Assembly (NCBI GenBank): GCA_015179025.1 | Contig: WHUX01000432.1 | Coordinates: forward strand, 1 to 27,932 | Source of the DNA: Terfezia claveryi | Lineage: Eukaryota; Ascomycota; Pezizomycetes; Pezizales; Pezizaceae | Direction: 5' to 3' | DNA: 27,932 nucleotides | Shown: in pieces, positions 7,155 through 15,959 of the stretch | Layout: the number at the start of each line of letters is the position of its first letter | How positions within the stretch are numbered: the stretch's first letter is position 1 | Translations under genes and position numbers: made by a program | Notes under the pieces: generated by a model | What the model saw: the letters and a program-made list of their open reading frames with translations, nothing else | The model's database searches: none | What the model was told of the DNA's origin: nothing

Positions 7155-8114
7155 CAACTCCATCAAAACGCGCTGTACTCCGTACTCACGCGAATCTCAC
7201 AACATACACAACACGCTGTATTTTCGTAGTCTGGTTGGCACTTCTTCCCATGTTCGCCAGCCCTGGTCGGAGGTACAACGTTTGGGCAATAAGAATATAT
7301 GCAAAACAGAACATAGCTACACAATTAAACGCTACATAAAACTGACGCAGCCGCAAATTGGACCTTCAGATACAGATCCAGCACAAGTACAACGGCTACA
7401 ACCGGATTCTAAGCGAATAAGAATAGAATTGGGCAAGCATCATGAGTGTTATTTCGGTGGCAGCAGTTGATAATGGTCAGATAGCTCCTATTCCTCTTTC
7501 TGATGTCTCTCTGTTATTTGTATAGTATCCCTTGCGTCGTTCCGCAGCCTTCCGCTAGCTTTATTCCATAGTTACAAATTTTCTCTAGATATATGATATA
7601 TACTGTAAGTAAGCATATTTCCCCTGGTGGGAGAGGCATGCCTGTAACGAGAGTCATCTGTAACCATAAAAAGTTGTACTGTAGTCTGGTTTGCGTTTTC
7701 GGGGGGTATCTCTAGTCTGGTTGCACTACCCCTCGCAGAGGGGGGTATCTCCAACCATATTTGGTCTTGTACGATAGATACGGACCGCGAATGTGAGTCC
7801 CTCGTCATAAACTAGATAGTTTGAATTCGAGTACAGAGTTACCCCCCCAAAAAAAAAATTTCTACATACAAGCACTAGTTTACTGTAAAAAGATAAAGAT
7901 CGTGCACATGAGAAAATACGCCCATCTGCAGAATGAGGGCTTAAATTGCTTGGGTTGAACTAATATAATATCGAGAAGCATATACCCTTCTACTTGATGC
8001 CCTTTTGGCACAATGATTACCCGACGGGCCTAATTATTCGTCCATCCTCTCGTTCCTATGGTATATATATTCAGAAAACTCACAGGTAGCCATCCCACAG
8101 AAGGACACTGGGAT
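7155..8114. other. spacer with short local repeats, no gene recognised
   Basis: Frames up to 78 codons occur but none resembles a known protein. A local duplication tagtctggtt...ggggggtatctc lies at 7682-7712 and 7713-7751, and the second copy carries a GC-rich hairpin (TACCCCTC-gca-GAGGGG, 7727-7743). There is a G/C/A homopolymer cluster near 7843-7858 (cccccccaaaaaaaaa). Confidence 0.45.
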
Positions 8115-8119
8115 GAGCC
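8115..8119. repeat. Copia target-site duplication, left copy (GAGCC)
   Basis: GAGCC immediately precedes the 5' LTR and recurs at 13399-13403 immediately after the 3' LTR. A perfect 5-bp duplication is what Copia integrases make. Confidence 0.93.
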
Positions 8120-8397
8120 TGTTGGAATTACTCTCGACTCATGGAACATCGCTGGCTGGAAAAGGACAGTTTGAATTCTGGGTATGAACATGGGTAGGAT
8201 CAAGGATCCCAAGAGGCCGGTCTCAATTAGGGAAAGCAGGATATAAGGAGCTGAAACTGTCGTAAGGAAAGGGAATTTTTCTTTAGAGCACTAGAACCGT
8301 AGCAACAAGTCTATAGCGATATCTAGATATCTCCTCTTTGAATACACCGATCAATTATCTTCACGATTCCTCCGCTGTATAACCTCGTAATCTTACA
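8120..8397 (+). repeat. Copia 5' LTR
   Basis: Starts TGTTGGAATTACTCTCGACT and ends cctcgtaatcttaca. Differences from the 3' LTR are g/a at catc(g/a)ctgg, g/a at tag(g/a)atc, t/c at gctg(t/c)ataac and two single-base indels (cccaag/cccaaag and acaccga/acacacga). Confidence 0.95.
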
Positions 8398-8420
8398 GGT
8401 TATGAGCCCGGCGCTCTACC
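8398..8420 (+). promoter_or_regulatory. primer-binding site matching an internal half of methionine tRNA
   Basis: Directly after the LTR comes ggttatgagcccggcgctct (plus acc). Its complement, ggtagagcgccgggctcata plus acc, is the D-stem-to-anticodon-arm region of a Met tRNA with a CAT anticodon, not its 3' CCA end. Priming from a cleaved tRNA half is known for Drosophila copia and some fungal Copia elements. Confidence 0.75.
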
Positions 8421-9082
8421 AAATAAGCAAATAAGGCAATAGTTGAGATATCTGTGGCCTAGACCCAGTAAAACTACACCTATTGCTCAAGAAGTAGAAG
8501 ACCCGCTCAAAGCAAAGAACCCTGCATATGCCTACACACCGATCCTGGTCCAAAAAGATCAATCGCAAAAATAAATCACTCTTCAAGAACCTTCTCGACC
8601 AAAACGCAAGCAACACTTCAGAACAAGTTGCGCAAATTGCCACGACACTGAGCAAAGGTTAAGAGAGATCCGTGAACAAGATCCAGTCGAAACCTAAAGA
8701 CACCTTAGATCGTGCGGATACCATTACGATCTAACCGTCAGAAGATTTGGACCACAAGAACGTGCGAAGAGCCACAAGCAAGCAAGGAAACCATCAAGAG
8801 TTCGGAAACCTCTAACCGACCTTGATACCAAAGAAGCAGAAGCATCTCTACTGGATAAAGGAATTCAGTACGAGGATAAGCTAATAAGTTTTGATCTAAT
8901 CTTTCCCGCACTCATCTAAATGAGCAGCAGTCCAGCAGACTAGCCCCAGGATCTGAGTTAGAACATGAAATCGAATACCCAGATCTTCCGGCTAACATCT
9001 AAGTCTAGAGAGGAAGAAGATGAAGAGCAAGAACTCCACCTCCTCCACTACCAGATTCACCAATACCACCTCCCCCAGTAAC

Positions 9083-9530
9083 TATGTCTAAAGAATGATC
9101 AATCCCAAAGATCGAGCCAAAGCTCAGTAGACAACAGGACTATGCTCAGTGGATATTATCTATCAAACAAATGCTTAGTAGCTATAAGTACAAAGATAAG
9201 ACAATATGGGAAATCATCACCAGAGATGTCTAAGATCCAGATTCCACAGCTATTGGAAAGCCAGGGATGCAGATACTAAAGCTTAGAAGAAAGACAACAA
9301 CTTCATAATCCTTATAATGAAAAGAAACTGTGAAAAAGAAGTTGTAGATATCATCGGACTAGCCAAAACAGCTAATAAAGCCTATAAAGAGCTGAAGGCA
9401 AAATTCGAAGGCAAAACTATTACTATACTCAAAGCTCTACTTATTAGAGTTATCAAACTCAGCTATAATGATAAAATAGTTCAATTGAAGAACATATTAG
9501 TAAGTTCGATAAAAAAGTAGGGATTTATAA
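9083..9530 (+). pseudogene. Copia gag remnant
   Basis: With stops read through, the peptide contains RQQDYAQWILSIKQMLSSYK (9130-9189), the 'xxxYxxWxxxMxxxL' start of Copia gag (retrotran_gag/UBN2-type). It continues with WKARDADTKA and an 18-residue run IIGLAKTANKAYKELKAK, matching the family's 'AKEAWDxLKxxFE' helix, then FEGKTITILKALL. A 67-codon open segment covers 9317-9520. One frame change and several stops (TGA at the SKE-start, TAA after RDV, TAG after TKA) prevent expression. Its normal role is the virus-like particle shell. Confidence 0.7.
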
Positions 9531-10009
9531 GATCTATACTGGGAGAAATGATTCTAGACAACCTCAAAGAATTCAGGACAATATTAACAGGTTTAAGCAA
9601 AAATTGACCAGGCCAAAGGACATTTCTGCTAGCTACTCTTCTGCCCTACTATAATACTCTTATCGAAAATATCCAAATGAAGAGTAGACTTACCTATAAT
9701 GATATCACTACATATTTCAAAACATATATTCTAAGAAGGCAAAAGGGGAAAAGGAAAAGAATAATACTGGAGATTTAGTATAAAATCCAATAGTGCTTAA
9801 GATAGGAGCTGACAGGGGATAGGATCAAAGAGATAATAGTAAAAGATATGACTACTATATCAGCAAAGGATGGAAAGGGCTAAACTATACAAAATCTGAG
9901 TATTTTACCAAAAAGTACGAAAAGAAAAGGTTAAGAAAGCTAAGAAAGAAGACTCTGATAATGAAGAATCTGATAAAGAAAGAGTCACTATCAAGGTTGT
10001 TCAGATTAG

Positions 10010-10180
10010 GAAAATTAGGGGAGGATGTAAAGGATGTTATGAGTATGATACAGCAGTTACCCATCATATAACCAACGAATATAACCAACTTACTGATATC
10101 TAACACAACCTCAGCATTGAGGTATCTGCCCATGATCAAACTAAATCTATTTGCTACACTATAGAAACTCTAGTATTCAG
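10010..10180 (+). pseudogene. Copia protease remnant
   Basis: The peptide GCYEYDTAVTHHITNEYNQL (from about 10029) matches the Copia aspartic protease block 'W..D(S/T)GAS.HI.N....F'. The catalytic triplet reads D-T-A instead of D-T/S-G, so the active site is altered as well as the frame being interrupted (TAA follows TDI). It precedes the integrase in the normal Copia order. Confidence 0.6.
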
Positions 10181-10574
10181 ACACAATAGCTATAATATCT
10201 GTCATAAGTAATACTATATGACTCTATATATAACAATATTATTAGTAGCCTTTGAATACCAGAAGACTTTATTATACAGAAAGAAAGGCAAGGTAGAGCT
10301 AAAAACTGGAAGAAAAATACTTTATAAAATGGATTGAGATATTGACAGAATATGGATTAAGCCTAAGAATACAATTGAAAACTAGAAGAGAGCAAGAATA
10401 AATAAAATTAAAGAAAAGCAAGCTGCAATTAGCTTGTATGAAAGGTATGAATACATTTCCTATAATACTCTTAAAACTCTTTCTGAATACCTAAAAAATC
10501 AGAAAGAGAAGATCTGATATAAGGCATATGAATAAGAGAAGGCCACCAAACTAGCCATGTCCAAGTAGTTCAAA

Positions 10575-11085
10575 GATCTATAGATTAGGACAAACTGACT
10601 TCTAGAACAGGTCCATGCAGACCTTATCGAACCAATCAAATCTCCTATACCTAGTAAACAATACCAATATCTGCTAGTAATTATAGATGACTTTAGTTAA
10701 TATATAGCTATATAGCTCCTTTAGAAGAAGAGTAAGACTGGGAAAGCATTAATCGAAATAATTAACAAGCTGGAAGCAGCCATAAATCTATAGGTTAGCC
10801 TGATCCAGGCAGACTAGAGAGGAGAATTCCGTAATAATGAGCTTTAAGAGGAACTAAAGTAATGAGGTATAACCTCTAAAGAAACTATCCTGAAGTATAG
10901 TAAAACAAATGCTATAATCGAATGAGCAAACCAACTAATCCTTACTATGAGTAGAATAGCTCTAATAGGATCAACTCTACCTAAAGGCCTATAGAATAAA
11001 GCCTCAAGTTGGGCAGCTTATACTAAAAATCAGATTCCTTATAAGACTTTTCAAAAAAAACCTCCATCGAAATCTTGTTCAAAAA
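10575..11085 (+). pseudogene. Copia integrase remnant
   Basis: From about 10600 the read-through peptide gives LLEQVHADLIEPI (the 'HxDxxGP' block with first catalytic Asp), then YQYLLVIIDDFS (second conserved strand), and IQAD, a stop, RGEFRNNELQ (the D..GEF block). Later NAIIE, a stop, ANQLILTMSRIAL and WAAYTKNQIPYKTF match the 'NGVxERxNRTLxxxxRxxL' and 'AxxTxNRxP' blocks. Stops fall where relatives have Gln or Arg. The conserved order and spacing leave little doubt about identity; activity is lost. Confidence 0.8.
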
Positions 11086-11689
11086 GGATCTAGAAATTGA
11101 GTGAATAAAGCTAAGACTATTTGGACAGTGAGTCCTCTGCTTTAATTATGATATTTTTGATAAGCTCTCTCTAAGAAGTTATAAAGCCAATATAATTGGT
11201 TATACAGAAAGCTTTGAAAGCTACTAGGTATGAACAGATACTAGCTAGATTAAGCTTGCCCTCTGGCTAGTTCCTATAGAAATTTCAGAGACTAGCAGCT
11301 TAGAATCTCTAGATAAAGCCCTTAGTGAAGAGTTTGGGGAAACAATACTCTTTAGAAATAGAAACCTGAAGATCTTTTGGAACTTCTGAGATTACTAACA
11401 CTAGTTCCTCAGCTAACAGAACTGTCCCCAATAAGAAAAGTCTAGAAAATTTCTAAGAATTGGGAAGGTATGGTTAGAACTAGAAAATTAGAGCGACAAC
11501 TTGTCCATAGGAGGATATTTGTAGTAGGGGCCAATCTGGATCATCCAACTGATAAACAAGCTCACAATTCTCCACAAGCACCTGAATAGGCTAAAGCTTA
11601 AGCTAAAGCATAAGAATAATTAAACCGATATAGAGTATACACCAAAATTAACAAATCTGAAATCTCTGAAGAAACATGAATTATTGATA

Positions 11690-12420
11690 CCAAATAAGTA
11701 TACTTAGTCAAAAGAAAAATAGATAAAAGTATTGAGAAATACAAAGCTTATAAGGTTAGGAGAGGGTTCACCTAAGAAGCAGATATCAATTATGATGAAA
11801 CCTATGTACAAATGATATGACTAGAAACCTTCAAAAACCTTCTAGTCATTACTTTCTATCAAGATTAGGCAATCTGGTAATAGGATGTTATGGTGTCATA
11901 TCTACAAGCTCTCCTTAAATACAATGTCTATATTATTGACATAAATAAAAAAGGAGAGGTTGAATACTAGAAGCTCGACAAAGCTCTCTATAGCTTAAGC
12001 AAGCAGGATACAAATAGTTCAAGACCCTCTATAATATCCTCTTAATACTCGAAATATATCAGTGTATAGGAGATGAAGAAACCTAAACAACCCAAAGCCA
12101 TAACACTATAATTGGCACTCATATTAAAGACCTCCTTAGGATTGCTCCTACAGAAGAAGACCTCAACAAAATAGAGGAAAGCATTGAAGGAAGAGTCGAG
12201 CTGGATAAACTAGGGAAACCTATGAATATGCTTAGAATGAAACTACATTGGTCAATAGAGTAAGTTATACTAATACAGACCTGCCTCATAGAATCAATAA
12301 TGAAAAGCTTCCTACCTCAAATTGACCTACATGGCAATCCTGAAGGAAAGCAATCTCTACTACTCGACGTGCAGCAATACACCAGTGATGGAAAACACGA
12401 GGAAGTGGCAAAATACTAGT
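11690..12420 (+). pseudogene. Copia reverse transcriptase remnant
   Basis: Blocks in order: YKAYKVRRGFT with E-A-DINYDETYVQMI (11740-11815, the 'RLVARGFxQxxGIDYxET' block); LVITFYQD and VMVSYLQALLKYNVYI (the 'MDVxxAFLxGxLxExVY' block); LDKALY and LKQAGYK (the 'LxxALYGLKQ' block); then GTHIKDLLRIAPTEEDLNKI (about 12110-12170). The last is the YxDD region, in which fungal relatives have VDD; here it reads I-K-D, so the metal-binding Asp pair is broken. G-to-A type changes (G to R, E to K) and C-to-T stops coexist. Confidence 0.8.
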
Positions 12421-13050
12421 TGATAATAGGGAGTCTACTCTTCATTGCTCAGATGATGAGACCCAAGATCTCGATTTATGTCAATTTATTAGAACGAAGG
12501 ACCAAGGATCATACTCTGAAGCATTACCAAACTGCCCTCCAGGTCTTGCAGTATTTGTGTTTGACCAAGCATGATGGGCTGCGATTAAAGAAGCCAAAAG
12601 CCAATGAGTTAGCAGTCAATATATTTGCAGATGCCTTGTACGGAGGAGAGAAAGCCCGGTCACAGACAGGAGTTCTGATCATACTGAGGAACCAATTGGT
12701 AGGATGGTACAGCTGGAGACAGGATATTATCATTCTATCGATACCCGAAGCGGAATACATCAGCGACTGCGAAGGAGCGAAGGATGCAGCCTGGCTGAAT
12801 CAATTCCTCTTAGAATTAGGGATAAAAACCACACTGACTCTAGTAACAGACAGTGAAGGAGCCTACAATCTCAGTAAGGTAATGAAATTCGTACGACGGA
12901 GCCGGCATATAGAATACTGATTCCACTACCTCCAACAGCAAGTACGATTAGGACGCTTGAAGATACGAATGATACCAGGAAAGGACAACCCAGCCGACTC
13001 TCTGAATGGCTGGAAAGACAAATGGATGTCGACAGTTATGACATCCCGAT
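12420..13050 (+). pseudogene. Copia RNase H and C-terminus, best-preserved part
   Basis: A 166-codon frame (12420-12920) runs from the reverse transcriptase thumb/connection (LLFIAQMMRPKISIYVNLLE) into RNase H. Motifs with acidic residues in place: NIFADALYGGEKARSQTGVL, then SIPEAEYISDCEGAKDAAW, TDSEGAY and, after a TGA at 12918-12920, MIPGKDNPADSL. The TGA stands at the Arg of the family's 'KHIxxRxHFLR' stretch (CGA to TGA). Past NPADSL the frame shifts and ends. Codon use and base composition here are much less AT-rich than in the upstream body. Confidence 0.85.
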
Positions 13051-13108
13051 CCTAGATATGACAGAAAAAGAACTGATGGCAGCTGGAATGAATGTATGGG
13101 CGCTCGAG

Positions 13109-13118
13109 TAGGGGAGAG
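13109..13118 (+). promoter_or_regulatory. polypurine tract
   Basis: The purine run aggggagag (13110-13118), with one upstream T, ends exactly at the TG of the 3' LTR, the expected place for the plus-strand DNA primer. Confidence 0.8.
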
Positions 13119-13398
13119 TGTTGGAATTACTCTCGACTCATGGAACATCACTGGCTGGAAAAGGACAGTTTGAATTCTGGGTATGAACATGGGTAGAATC
13201 AAGGATCCCAAAGAGGCCGGTCTCAATTAGGGAAAGCAGGATATAAGGAGCTGAAACTGTCGTAAGGAAAGGGAATTTTTCTTTAGAGCACTAGAACCGT
13301 AGCAACAAGTCTATAGCGATATCTAGATATCTCCTCTTTGAATACACACGATCAATTATCTTCACGATTCCTCCGCTGCATAACCTCGTAATCTTACA
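13119..13398 (+). repeat. Copia 3' LTR
   Basis: 280 bp, collinear with the 5' LTR, ending taatcttaca immediately before GAGCC. Confidence 0.95.
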
Positions 13399-13403
13399 GA
13401 GCC
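13399..13403. repeat. Copia target-site duplication, right copy (GAGCC)
   Basis: Identical to 8115-8119. Confidence 0.93.
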
Positions 13404-13799
13404 TTACTCTCCTTTGTCAAAATTCACCTTATTTCCGGGACATCTTCGTATCACATGAATCTCCTTCGTTAAAAGCCTTATGGTATATATAGCTGAGCAC
13501 GGCGGAGGCAGGTTCAATTGTCTATGTAACCCTTGAATTCACCCGGGCTTCTGCGTGGCTCATCATCCACCCCTTATTCGGATACCTTATTCCTTTCTGA
13601 AAAGAAGAAAATTTCCAAGAACTCAGGATAACAATCCCGGTTTGGAAAAACCTGATCAAGGGAACGATAACCCATCCACGGCATTCACGAGACTACAATA
13701 TCTTTACACATGATACTTCAGTAAGTATCTGGTATATGTTAAAAGAAACTAAACTATACAAAAAAGTGTAAAATCATAAACCAGGCCTAGTCGATCAGA
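13404..13799. other. spacer with a LINE-like shared segment
   Basis: Contains 13533-13585, the partner of 6043-6096 (tgaattcacccgggcttctg...). Otherwise no gene is recognised. Confidence 0.4.
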
Positions 13800-13960
13800 T
13801 CTCGTCCTCCTAGTTCTGGAACTCTGAGGCTGTGCCAGCCAGAAATTACGTCTTGCTATACCGGAAAGCCCAAAAATACGACCCCTGCCGTTCGGTTTAT
13901 CTAAGGATCCGGTAAAGTAAATTTGCAACGTTCTCCCCAACCACAACATCTCCAAAGAAG
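13800..13960 (-). mobile_element. degraded pogo-like terminal/subterminal region
   Basis: On the minus strand this contains gataaaccgaacggcag, gggctttccggtatagcaag. These match in order the subterminal region of the left-edge element (ctataacggacggcag, then ccggtatagcaag), including the CTTGCTATACCGGA motif at 13853-13866. No clean CAGT end or TA duplication is left, so this is a relic. Confidence 0.45.
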
Positions 13961-15340
13961 GAACGCATACCGGAGAGAGTAGAGAGCCACAAGAGTGTTT
14001 TTTATTTGCTGGCTAATATTTCGATATTAATTGGCGGTCGGAAAGGGGTACAGATATTGTACCTACCTATTGGTTCTGTCGGTTCCACCAACCTGCCAAC
14101 CTGTCAGCCTACCTACCTACCTACCACTCCAGCTTCCTATCATCCATACCAAACAAGAAGCGCCATATTTTCTCTGCGGGCTAGACCGCCAGGCTAGTTG
14201 GAAGATATGCAACTTCTGGATTTTTGGTCTTCCAAGTAGATTCCAACTTACATAGCTATACCGGTATTTGTATATGGCTTTTTTTTTTAAGATTTGTAAA
14301 TCTCCAACCCGGTCCAGTCCTTCGACAGTCAGGTATAACGAAGATATTTGGGCGGAAAACTAAAATGTATTCTGAGGCCATCTGTTATAGAAAGGTTTCC
14401 GCTCCAAGCCAGCAAGGTGCAGTACCACCAGAAGTCCATGACTAAGCCGCTATATGCAGGTACATATGCAAATACAACTATATATGCAGCCATGTGGTAT
14501 GCATACCACAACAATGACCAGGAGCGCAGTCACAGGAACGACGAACCCTCGAGGAGCAAAGGTTTTTTCCAATAAACCAGCTACTGGTATGTATTATATG
14601 TATGTATAGCAGTGTATGAAAGAAAGCGTATGTATGTATGCAATGAAAAGAAAGCCCAAACCTAAAGAAAACAAATAATCCGCAGGGCGATAGATGTAGC
14701 AGCTTTTCCAACCGAGTACAAGGTAATCATTTAACCCCAAAGTCCCAACTAACATGCAGTCAAGGGTTACAAACTCCAACAAGGGTAACGCAGATGTAGA
14801 ACGGGAGATATGTTCCGTGAAAAGCCCTCTGATGTTTCATCCACCTTTCACCTTCACCTTGCTGCACGAAAGGGAAGTCGAATAGAGGAAGAAAAGGGAA
14901 GCCAGAATAAGATCTGTGAAATGTCGATCAAAGCCATTCACATCCCTTGGTAGGTAAAGCTCGACATCTGCGACCTAGAAGCAAGGAAAGGTAAAGACAA
15001 AACAATGATAAAGGAAAGTACTCCGATAAAAATGAGTGATCATTAAAGCCCTATGCGAATTAAAGAAAAATAAAAGAAATGATAGAAATAGTTCCCAAAT
15101 CCGCTTCCACGCTCTCAAGTCGGTCGCTTTTTTCCGCAGGGGGGAATTGAGTGTTTCCATTCACCGGTGCTTGATTGAAGTTTTGGAGTGTCTTCGAGTT
15201 GAGACGCTTGATGAGCGAGGTGCAGGAGAGTAGATACTGTCTCCTTTCTCTTACGTCATTACAAAAAGGAATCGAGAAAATGAGAGATCGTCGACAGGTT
15301 CCGCTTACGCCCTTTGTAATGGGCTTGAAGGACAAAAAAA
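13961..15340. other. unassigned sequence with microsatellites
   Basis: Holds a CCTA microsatellite (14108-14124), TATG-rich stretches near 14586-14640 and a T9 run at 14279. Frames of 60-90 codons on both strands (for example minus 15335-15060, 91 codons) show no family features. The region near 14255-14340 has loose pogo-like words (gctataccggta, ccggtccagtcc...gacagtc) that I do not trust. Confidence 0.35.
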
Positions 15341-15557
15341 AATGCTGAATTGTGGATGCTGAAGTAGAATCGAGGTAACGAGAGTGAATATGGACTTATT
15401 TTGACCGAGGAGGAACAGAAGGAGAATCGAATATCTCCTGTTGTGATTATTGTGGGGCTTCAAGGTAAGAGGATTTTGAGGAGAAGAGGAAGTGGTAAGC
15501 GAAGGGAAAAGCGAGGAAGAGGTCTACATGATAGTACATGCGTACCATACTTGACCT

Positions 15558-15569
15558 ATGCGTACGCAT
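15558..15569. promoter_or_regulatory. 12-bp palindrome ATGCGTACGCAT
   Basis: A perfect palindrome lying in the putative first intron region of the small minus-strand gene. A related half-word (atgcgtac) sits 20 bp upstream. It could be a dimeric factor site, but function is unknown. Confidence 0.25.
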
Positions 15570-15624
15570 GATGACAACCGTTAGCAATAGAACTGAAGGT
15601 AATTGGGAACCCAATATGGCTTAC

Positions 15625-15694
15625 CTCTTCTCTCGTCCTTCACTTCAGGAACCTCAGTAGGTGCGGCGGTGGTGGTAGCGAGGACTGGCTGCAT
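15625..15694 (-). CDS. possible first exon of a small hypothetical gene
   Basis: An ATG at 15694-15692 in context CCAACATG opens MQPVLATTTAAPTEVPEVKD plus ERR. It ends at a consensus splice donor, GAAGAG|GTAAGC (15625/15624). About 35-40 nt downstream there is a perfect branch site (TTGCTAACGG), followed by acceptor candidates ACGCATAG and CATGTAG. Upstream, a TATA-like GTATAAGAG (15844-15852 on the minus strand) is followed by a CT-rich leader of about 120 nt, typical of filamentous fungal promoters. I cannot connect a convincing second exon: the ACGCATAG acceptor gives a stop after 10 more codons. The protein is not recognised. Confidence 0.3.
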
Positions 15695-15843
15695 GTTGGA
15701 AGCTATAGAGGTAGACTGGCTGCACTAGCTGGTGGTAGATTTTGACGAGCTTAGAAGGTGGAGAGGTTCGTGGAGAGGTTTGTGGAGATGTTCGCTGTTT
15801 CCAAAGGAAGAGGAGAAGAAGAAGTGGAGTGAGGAGCGAGACT

Positions 15844-15852
15844 CTTATACTC
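15844..15852 (-). promoter_or_regulatory. TATA-like element of the small minus-strand gene
   Basis: GTATAAGAG on the minus strand, about 150 bp before the putative ATG, followed by pyrimidine-rich sequence with CTTCTTCTTCTCC. Confidence 0.3.
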
Positions 15853-15909
15853 TTGACAGGCCGTCCCACCCTCCTTCTAATCTAGCCTCTAGCTAAGTGG
15901 GGGATCTGA

Positions 15910-15959
15910 AGACCCGAGACTAGAAAAAAATTCGTCCGTGGGTTACCTAGTCTCGGGTG
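15910..15959. repeat. short inverted repeat
   Basis: gacccgagactag (15911-15923) and ctagtctcgggtgggtc (15946-) form a 12-13-bp perfect stem with a ~22-nt loop. It lies between two possible divergent transcription units; role unknown. Confidence 0.5.

Larger units (their letters stand above)
8120..13398 (+). mobile_element. complete Copia (Pseudoviridae-type) LTR retrotransposon, coding-dead
   Basis: A 5,279-bp element with direct LTRs (278 and 280 bp), terminal TGTT...TACA, a Met-tRNA half-molecule primer-binding site, a purine tract before the 3' LTR and GAGCC on both sides. Domain order is gag, protease, integrase, reverse transcriptase, RNase H; integrase before reverse transcriptase defines Copia. 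The internal region from about 8700 to 12420 is AT-rich and full of TAA, TAG and TGA at positions where family members have Gln or Arg, so no polyprotein can be made. The segment 12420-13110 is much cleaner. The LTRs differ at only three substitutions and two 1-base indels, indicating a recent insertion. Confidence 0.95.

Noticed and set aside
8700..12420. Stops at Gln/Arg positions read as an alternative genetic code (TAA/TAG = Gln, TGA = Arg)
   Set aside because: CAG, CAA and CGA codons remain in the same frames, G-to-A missense changes destroy catalytic residues, and at least one frameshift is present. Mutational decay explains everything.
14255..14340. A further pogo terminal repeat (gctataccggta and ccggtccagtcc...gacagtc)
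   Set aside because: Only short words match, and order and spacing differ from the clear ends.
15251..15260. TTACGTCATT as a CRE/bZIP promoter site
   Set aside because: A single 10-bp match with no nearby supported gene start is expected by chance.
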